The notes beneath the pieces are model-generated. The model had not been told where the DNA came from and made no database searches. It was given only the letters and a program-made list of their open reading frames with translations. From contig CANLQO010000007.1 of assembly GCA_947493335.1 (NCBI GenBank), forward strand, positions 1-64,000: DNA of 64,000 bases, read 5' to 3'. The stretch is from an uncultured Paracoccaceae bacterium (GTDB taxonomy: Bacteria > Pseudomonadota > Alphaproteobacteria > Rhodobacterales > Rhodobacteraceae). The stretch's first letter is position 1; each line of letters starts with the position of its first letter. Made by a program: the position numbers and the translations under genes. Below, one piece after another: positions 58,741 through 64,000 of this stretch.

Positions 58741-59217
58741 TCACATGCCCTCCGTGAAGTAGGTTCCAATCGTAGCCTGGTGCGCTTTTGCCGCCGCGAC
58801 CCGTTCGCCTTCCGCCACCTGGTCGATCTGTGCGGTGCCCCCATATTGGCGGATCTTTCGCTTGATGAGTTTGGCTTCGCCGTCGCATGTGTTGCAGTAG
58901 GCGTGATCCATGACGCTGAGGACCTCGTGCATCTGCAGCTCGGCGTTCCACACTGCCCAGGCATCCTGCATGACATCTTCACTTCCGCATTCCGAGCAAT
59001 GCAGGCTGTGGCCGAGGGTGTCGGATGTGACGAAGAATTCGTGTTCCTTTCCGTTGAGCCGATTGCCTGCCTGATTGGTAAGACCGATGCTGGATGCGTT
59101 CTGCGCGAAGGTGATAAAGTATTGGCCGAGATCATCCTTGTGGACGATGTAGCCTTCGTTGAACCAGTGGACGCTTTTGCCGGCGTCGACGGCGGCCTTG
59201 ATTTCGTCGAGTGTCAT
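58741..59217 (-). CDS. Hypothetical protein with two CxxC pairs
   Basis: 158 residues from ATG 59217 (MTLDEIKAAVDAGKSVHWFN). The middle carries HCSECGSEDVM and later YCNTCDGEA, a probable zinc site. The N-terminal part (VHWFNEGYIVHKDDLGQYFI) resembles small phage/plasmid proteins of unknown role. Operon with the 228-aa gene downstream. Confidence 0.65.
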   Translation of the reverse strand: MTLDEIKAAVDAGKSVHWFNEGYIVHKDDLGQYFITFAQNASSIGLTNQAGNRLNGKEHEFFVTSDTLGHSLHCSECGSEDVMQDAWAVWNAELQMHEVLSVMDHAYCNTCDGEAKLIKRKIRQYGGTAQIDQVAEGERVAAAKAHQATIGTYFTEGM

Positions 59218-59318
59218 GGGTCTCTTTCTCCTGACGGGTTGATGTTCACGACGAAAAAGGCCCGATCCGAAGATCGAGCCCTTGAGACGTTTGGTTATGG
59301 GTTCGGGACGCCGGGTCT

Positions 59319-59897
59319 TCAGGCCCAGAGATCGTCCAGCTGGAACGTGACAGCATCGAACGGTGCGACGCAAACGGGATCGTCGTCTTTCAGTGTCGCG
59401 ATCGTCATCCATGATCCATCGTGGTTCGCGTATGCGACCAGAGTTCGTAATTCGGGGTCGACGAACCACAGATGCTTTACGCCGAAGCTTGCATAGATTT
59501 CGAACTTGTCGATCTGGTCCAGCTTTCGCGTTGACGGTGAGTGGATCTCGCAGACCCAGTCCGGGGCGATTTCGAACCAGTTTGTTTCAGGTAGCTCGCT
59601 CAAGCGTTCACGTCGCCAACCCGTTATGTCAGGGACGAGTATGTCGCTGTCAAAACGTACTTCCACTTCGCTCAGGATGAGCCAGCCACCGGGACCGCCA
59701 CGTCCCTTCGTGAAGGGCCCCCTCAGTTCACCACCAAGTTCGTATTGAGCAACCGCATGGCGAGGTGCTGGCTTCGGATGCGTGTGCAACGCACCGTAGA
59801 TGATTTCGGCTGTCATACCTTCAGGCGCATCAAGGATGTCCTGATAGGTCGCCTTACCGAGTTTGCGTGTCATCCTGTTCATGGCAGTTCCTGACAT
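59319..59897 (-). CDS. Uma2-family putative nuclease
   Basis: 192 residues from ATG 59897, with AGGACAG 7 bases upstream. The Uma2 (DUF820) pattern is clear: ATYQDILDAPEGMTAEIIYG, VRFDSDILVPDITGWRRERL and WVCEIHSPSTRKLDQIDKFE, containing the D...ExK-like PD-(D/E)xK motif. Members are predicted nucleases, often linked to mobile elements. Activity is not shown. Confidence 0.88.
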   Translation of the reverse strand: MSGTAMNRMTRKLGKATYQDILDAPEGMTAEIIYGALHTHPKPAPRHAVAQYELGGELRGPFTKGRGGPGGWLILSEVEVRFDSDILVPDITGWRRERLSELPETNWFEIAPDWVCEIHSPSTRKLDQIDKFEIYASFGVKHLWFVDPELRTLVAYANHDGSWMTIATLKDDDPVCVAPFDAVTFQLDDLWA

Positions 59898-59953
59898 GTC
59901 TCTGTCCTGTGATATATCATGGAGCCGGTCGGTTTGCGAGGGATGCATGGGGA

Positions 59954-60343
59954 TCACCAATCGCTGGCGAGCATGATCGTAAGAAGGCGCTCGGTTTGTG
60001 CGGGATCATCGGGATTCTCGGCACCCCAGCGCATGTGTGATCCACGTTCGAACATGTCGATCTTGAAGAAGACACGTTTGCCTTCGACGTCGAACGCGCC
60101 GAAGTCGTGATATCCGTTTGGATCGTTGTCAGGCGCAAACGTGTCGAAATTGCCCGTTTCGCGGACGCATTCCTTGATGAAATCGTCGCCTTCAAGCGCA
60201 AGTGCGTGGGTGGTGACTGCCCGGCCGGCCAGTACGATCTGGGGCGCGATGCCGAGGCAAAGCGACCTTCTGAACATGTCATTGTGAGCAGCAACAACTG
60301 TCGGGTCCGGGATGTAGGTTTGTTCGATATCGAGGGGAAACAT
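59954..60343 (-). CDS. DUF3768-domain protein
   Basis: 129 residues from ATG 60343, with AAAGGAC 6 bases upstream. The DUF3768 signature is visible: VVAAHNDMFRRSLCLG near the start, NDPNGYHDFGAFDVEGKRVF and FKIDMFERGSHMRWG. The family is common next to strawberry-notch-type genes on alphaproteobacterial plasmids, as here. Function unknown. Confidence 0.85.
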   Translation of the reverse strand: MFPLDIEQTYIPDPTVVAAHNDMFRRSLCLGIAPQIVLAGRAVTTHALALEGDDFIKECVRETGNFDTFAPDNDPNGYHDFGAFDVEGKRVFFKIDMFERGSHMRWGAENPDDPAQTERLLTIMLASDW

Positions 60344-60422
60344 GGTTTGTCCTTTCATTTGACTGTTTCACCCCGACACAAAGCCAACTTTCCCCTTTTG
60401 GATCGGGGTCCGTCGTCTGGCG

Positions 60423-63400
60423 TCAGGCGGCCACCTCCGACGGGGTGCCAATCTGCCGGCCCAGAACTTGCGCCAGCACGTGCAGGGTCCGCTTTTCGTC
60501 TCCATGTGGCAGAAAGAGACGAAGCTGGAACGAGATGATCTCGGTGAAGCAGCCTAGAGCTTTCAGCCCGTCCATGGTTGCCTTGTCTGCACCGTTGATC
60601 TCGAGCCGCGTGTCGCCGGCCACACGGCGACGGGTCAGGCTCAACCCCTGACCGAGATCGACCGGGGCCGTGCTTCCCAACGCGACCTGCAGGATTTCTT
60701 CCGGCGTTTTCGGATCGCGGATCATGAATTGGGCACGCAGCGCGGCGACGCCGTGTTCGCCAACGGTGCGGCCGATCATGCTGGCATGACCCTCAGGCGT
60801 GACGCGGTAGATGCGCTCGTTGTTGCTCGGGAGAGATTTCCAGATTGGCAGTAGGAGACCTGTGAGCAGATAGAGTCGTGTGGTGGTCGTTTTCGGCAGT
60901 TCGTCGGCCTCAGCCGTCCAGAGCCGGATGAACTCATCGCCCTGGATCGGCTCCCACGCCGAACGTCCAAAGGCATCTTCCGTCAGATAGGTCGATCCGG
61001 AGGGCCGGGTGACCTTACGCATCAATGTCACGATGTCCTCATCATAGAACTGCATGGGCCGTTTGGAGATAAGTGCTGCGCGTCCGGAGGCCCGGTTCAC
61101 CATTGGGATCCGTGAGCCTTTCAGGCCAAGGGCGTCTTCTGCGGTTTGGATGTGAACCGGATCGGTTACGTCGAGACCGATAATGCGTGTGACCGCTCCC
61201 GATTGCGGGCAGGTCCAGAGATCTTCGGTCGAGATTTGCTTAATTGTTTCGCCGCGCAGCGTCTCGACACCAAGGTCGAGGGTGCCGGCTTCCCGCGCCC
61301 GCTCGGTCTGGTCCGCGATCCGTTGCATGAACTCTGCAAAGAGGGCGTTCTGCATGTGGATCGGCAATGCCAGCACGCGGTTCAGGAAGCGCTGGATCGG
61401 CGGTAACTCCTCGAGCAACACGCCGTCCTTGTCGATCAGCCGCAAAGCGGTCCAGTCAGTGAAGGTCTCATAGTCCATGGCGCCAGCGCGACCGGCTGCG
61501 AGATCTGCATAGTAGCCTCGCAAAGCTGCCCGCGCGATGGGGCTCTCGAGATTATCCTCTTCACGGAACATGCCCTGTGCGCCTGTTTCCCGCTGGCGCT
61601 TTGTGAGGGCCCCAAGCTGATCGAGGCGGCGCGCGATTGTCGACGTGAACCGCTTTTCGCCATGAACATCCGAAGTGCAGACCCGGAAGAAAGGGGCGCT
61701 CACTTGTTCGGAGCGATGGGTCCGGCCAAGCCCCTGGATGGCCGCGTCCGCACGCCAACCGGGTTCGAGCAGGTAGTGCCGTCGCCGCTTCTGGTTCGCG
61801 GCTGTCTGGGCCGCATGGTAGGACCGTCCGGTGCCACCAGCGTCCGAGAAGATGAGGATATCCTTTTCGCCGTCCATGAAGGCGCTCGTCTCGGCCGAGT
61901 TGCTGCTGGCCGCGCGCTTCTCGATGAAGAGGGCGCCATCCGCGCCCTTCAGGGGACGAATAGAGCGTCCTGTGACTTCCGAGACGTGATCCGCCCCGAA
62001 GGCCCAGATGATCTGATCGAGCGCTGATGGGATCGGCGCCAGGGCCATGAGCTCCTCCATCGCGGCGTCGCGCAAGGCCATCGCCTCGCGGGAGACGACC
62101 AGTTGGCCGTTTGCATCGCGCAGGGGCTCGGCGACCATGTTGCCATCGATTTCGACAAGCTTTTGGGTGTGGATCGGGAAGGCTTGCTGGAGATAGCTGA
62201 GAACATAGTCACGGGGGGTGTGCGCTCCTTCGACAAGTTCATCCTCGGGATCCATCGTCTCAAGCCGCCGCTTCAGGAGGCTCTCGCCTGTCGAGACGAC
62301 TTGCACGACGCAGGCCTGGCCATTCGCGAGGTCTTGCTCGATCGCGCTGATGATCGTGGGAGACTTCATGCCAAGCAGCAAGTGATTGAAAAATCGTTGC
62401 TTTGTGCTTTCAAAGCGTGATTTTGCTGATGCTTTGGCCGCCGAGGCGTTCGTCTCGCCACCAGCGTCCATGACACCTGTGGCTGTCAACGCGGCTTCCA
62501 GGTTCTGGTGGATCGTCCGGAACGCCGAGGCATAGGCGTCGTAGATTTCGACCTGGGCTTCGGTCAGCTTGTGTTCGAGCACGTCATATTCCACCCCGTT
62601 GAAGCTGAGTGCGCGGGCCGTGTAAAAGCCAAGCGTCTTCAGATCGCGGGCCACGACCTCCATCGCTGCCACGCCACCTGCTTCCATCGCTGCGACGAAG
62701 CTCTCGCGGCTGGGGAACAGGTATTCCGCCCCTTGGCCCCAGAGACCAAGACGGGACGCGTAGGCGAGATTTTGGACCGATGTCGCACCTGTTGCACTCA
62801 CGTAAAAGACCCGTGCGCGAGGTGCGGCCAGCTGCAAGCGAAGCCCGGCGAGGCCCTGCTGTGAGGGTTTGACCCCCCTGCCCTCGCTGGACCCGGCCGC
62901 GTTTTGCATGGCATGGGCTTCATCGAAGGCGATCACACAGTCGAACGCTTTGCCCATCCAGTCGAGGACCTGGTTGAGTCGCGTCGTACCGTCCTTGCCG
63001 GCCGCGCGCAGCGTCGCGTAGGTCACGAAGAGGATGCCGTCGCCCATCGTAATGGGTTGATCGGGTTTCCACTTCGAGAGCGGCTGGATGTCCGCCGGCG
63101 AGCCGCCAAGGTCCGTCCAGTCGCGGATCGCATCTTCGATCAGCGTGGACGATTTTGACACCCAGACCGATTTACGGCGACTTTTCAGCCAGTTAGTAAG
63201 AATAAGCCCGGCCACCTCGCGGCCTTTGCCGCATCCGGTTCCGTCACCGAGGAAGTATCCAAGGCGGTAGGCTTTAGCCGTTGGATCGTCGTCCTTGCGC
63301 TGCATTCTGGTCTGGTCGTCGTCGATCTTGAAGCGGCCGGGCAGGTCGCGCTCATGGGCGTCGTTTGCCATGATGATTGTTTCGAGCTGTGCTTCCGAGA

Positions 63401-64000
63401 GATGACCTTCGGTGATGAGACGGCCGGGCAGCTTCAAGCCTTCAGCGGCTTGGCTCGACGGGATCGGCGGCGCCACGGAGGCCATCGCGATGCTCTCGAC
63501 CAAAGGCGTCGGGTGCTCTTTCGCGCCCGCGATCTCGATGCGCTGCGGTCGGTAGCGCGCATAGATGTCCGAGACCGGCACGTTCTCGCGGGGCGTGTCG
63601 AGCGTGGTGAAGGCAAGCGGCGCGGAGGCGTGCTTGGTTGCAGGACGGGCTGCGGCTGTTGGTGAAGATGGGGCGCGCGGCTTCCGAGCGGCCGGATGCG
63701 GTGCCGTGGTCGTAGTGATCGCTTTCGGCGCGGACAGTGCCGCGCGGGTCGGCAGGTCTGCAATGATTTCGGCGGCGTGATTGAGATCCCGTGCGCTTTC
63801 GCGCCGCAGCTCACCACCGTCGTGGATCTTGTCGAAGACGACGAGCTGCGTCTCCACGGAGGTTCCGAGCTTGCGATAGACCTGGCCGGGGATGGCGAGC
63901 GCCAGCCGTGGCGTGGCAATGCCGCAAGCCCGGGCCCAATGGGCGGGATCGCGCTCGGGGCTGAAGCTCATCGGCATGATCGCGGCGAGTCGGCCACCCG
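60423..64000 (-). CDS. Strawberry-notch-type helicase, 5' end beyond the window
   Basis: At least 1192 codons; the frame stays open to the window edge (GGRLAAIMPMSFSPERD reads on), so the N-terminus lies outside. In large plasmid proteins of this type the missing part is a methyltransferase domain, and the visible start looks like its end. Numbered from the Met at 63977, Walker A GDGTGCGKGRE is near 245-255 and the DEAH box FDEAHAM near 350. The C-terminal half holds helicase motifs such as FSDAGGTGRSYHAAQ and QGLGRTHRSEQ. These fit the Sno-type superfamily 2 family. The role is unknown, possibly modification or protection of plasmid DNA. Confidence 0.88.
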   Translation of the reverse strand, partial: GGRLAAIMPMSFSPERDPAHWARACGIATPRLALAIPGQVYRKLGTSVETQLVVFDKIHDGGELRRESARDLNHAAEIIADLPTRAALSAPKAITTTTAPHPAARKPRAPSSPTAAARPATKHASAPLAFTTLDTPRENVPVSDIYARYRPQRIEIAGAKEHPTPLVESIAMASVAPPIPSSQAAEGLKLPGRLITEGHLSEAQLETIIMANDAHERDLPGRFKIDDDQTRMQRKDDDPTAKAYRLGYFLGDGTGCGKGREVAGLILTNWLKSRRKSVWVSKSSTLIEDAIRDWTDLGGSPADIQPLSKWKPDQPITMGDGILFVTYATLRAAGKDGTTRLNQVLDWMGKAFDCVIAFDEAHAMQNAAGSSEGRGVKPSQQGLAGLRLQLAAPRARVFYVSATGATSVQNLAYASRLGLWGQGAEYLFPSRESFVAAMEAGGVAAMEVVARDLKTLGFYTARALSFNGVEYDVLEHKLTEAQVEIYDAYASAFRTIHQNLEAALTATGVMDAGGETNASAAKASAKSRFESTKQRFFNHLLLGMKSPTIISAIEQDLANGQACVVQVVSTGESLLKRRLETMDPEDELVEGAHTPRDYVLSYLQQAFPIHTQKLVEIDGNMVAEPLRDANGQLVVSREAMALRDAAMEELMALAPIPSALDQIIWAFGADHVSEVTGRSIRPLKGADGALFIEKRAASSNSAETSAFMDGEKDILIFSDAGGTGRSYHAAQTAANQKRRRHYLLEPGWRADAAIQGLGRTHRSEQVSAPFFRVCTSDVHGEKRFTSTIARRLDQLGALTKRQRETGAQGMFREEDNLESPIARAALRGYYADLAAGRAGAMDYETFTDWTALRLIDKDGVLLEELPPIQRFLNRVLALPIHMQNALFAEFMQRIADQTERAREAGTLDLGVETLRGETIKQISTEDLWTCPQSGAVTRIIGLDVTDPVHIQTAEDALGLKGSRIPMVNRASGRAALISKRPMQFYDEDIVTLMRKVTRPSGSTYLTEDAFGRSAWEPIQGDEFIRLWTAEADELPKTTTTRLYLLTGLLLPIWKSLPSNNERIYRVTPEGHASMIGRTVGEHGVAALRAQFMIRDPKTPEEILQVALGSTAPVDLGQGLSLTRRRVAGDTRLEINGADKATMDGLKALGCFTEIISFQLRLFLPHGDEKRTLHVLAQVLGRQIGTPSEVAA

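Overview
The window looks like part of a conjugative plasmid from an alphaproteobacterium of the Rhodobacteraceae (Roseobacter group). The main reasons are an iteron-controlled RepA of the alphaproteobacterial RPA type, a LuxI/LuxR acyl-homoserine-lactone pair, a complete F-type conjugation gene set with a TrwC/TraI-like (MOB-F) relaxase, and a block of accessory genes (ArdC, RadC, DUF736, DUF3768, strawberry-notch helicase) common on such plasmids. I found no tRNA, rRNA, CRISPR array or ParA/ParB genes.

Layout. (1) 1-8.7 kb, accessory and regulatory: the end of an unknown gene; divergent luxR and luxI; a START-like (SRPBCC) gene behind an 18-bp palindrome; a doubly inactivated IS66 element (2639-5066) joined to a HigA antitoxin remnant; a 679-aa protein built from two TIR-plus-helical modules; a second LuxR. 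(2) 8.8-10.5 kb, the replicon: phased AT-rich repeats, a near-consensus DnaA box, nine iterons and repA. A second palindrome of the kind seen upstream of the SRPBCC gene lies among the iterons, which suggests quorum sensing may influence replication. (3) 11.4-30.0 kb, one long plus-strand operon for pilus and mating-pair formation (traA-L-E-K-B-V-C, trbI, S26 peptidase, traW, traU, trbC, traN, thioredoxin-like genes, traF, traH, traG), mostly with overlapping start and stop codons. It is preceded by three 18-bp tandem repeats. (4) 30-38.6 kb, a mosaic: a secreted nuclease, an unrecognised two-gene operon, two Xre-type regulators, a TSCPD protein and a run of minus-strand genes ending in an Lnt-like acyltransferase (TraB of Ti-plasmid type) and a lipoprotein. 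(5) 38.8-47.7 kb, DNA processing: a DsbA-like oxidoreductase diverging from traD across a second array of the same 18-bp repeats, then relaxase, a lysozyme-like protein, a GIY-YIG protein and small genes. (6) 47.7-64 kb, mostly small minus-strand genes. Three of them are preceded by related non-coding leaders; two of these leaders are about 430-bp repeats with covarying hairpins. The block ends in RadC, a PAPS-reductase-like enzyme, ArdC, tandem DUF736, Uma2, DUF3768 and a strawberry-notch-type helicase that runs off the window.

How the parts fit. RepA and the iterons set copy number. The tra operon builds the pilus and the TraD/relaxase operon processes and delivers DNA. The 18-bp repeats shared by the pilin and the traD/dsbA-like promoter regions suggest one regulator controls both; the Xre proteins at 33.9-35.0 kb are candidates. 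ArdC and neighbours probably protect incoming plasmid DNA. The TIR protein may be a defence cargo gene. All functions are read from sequence features only; no database search was possible.
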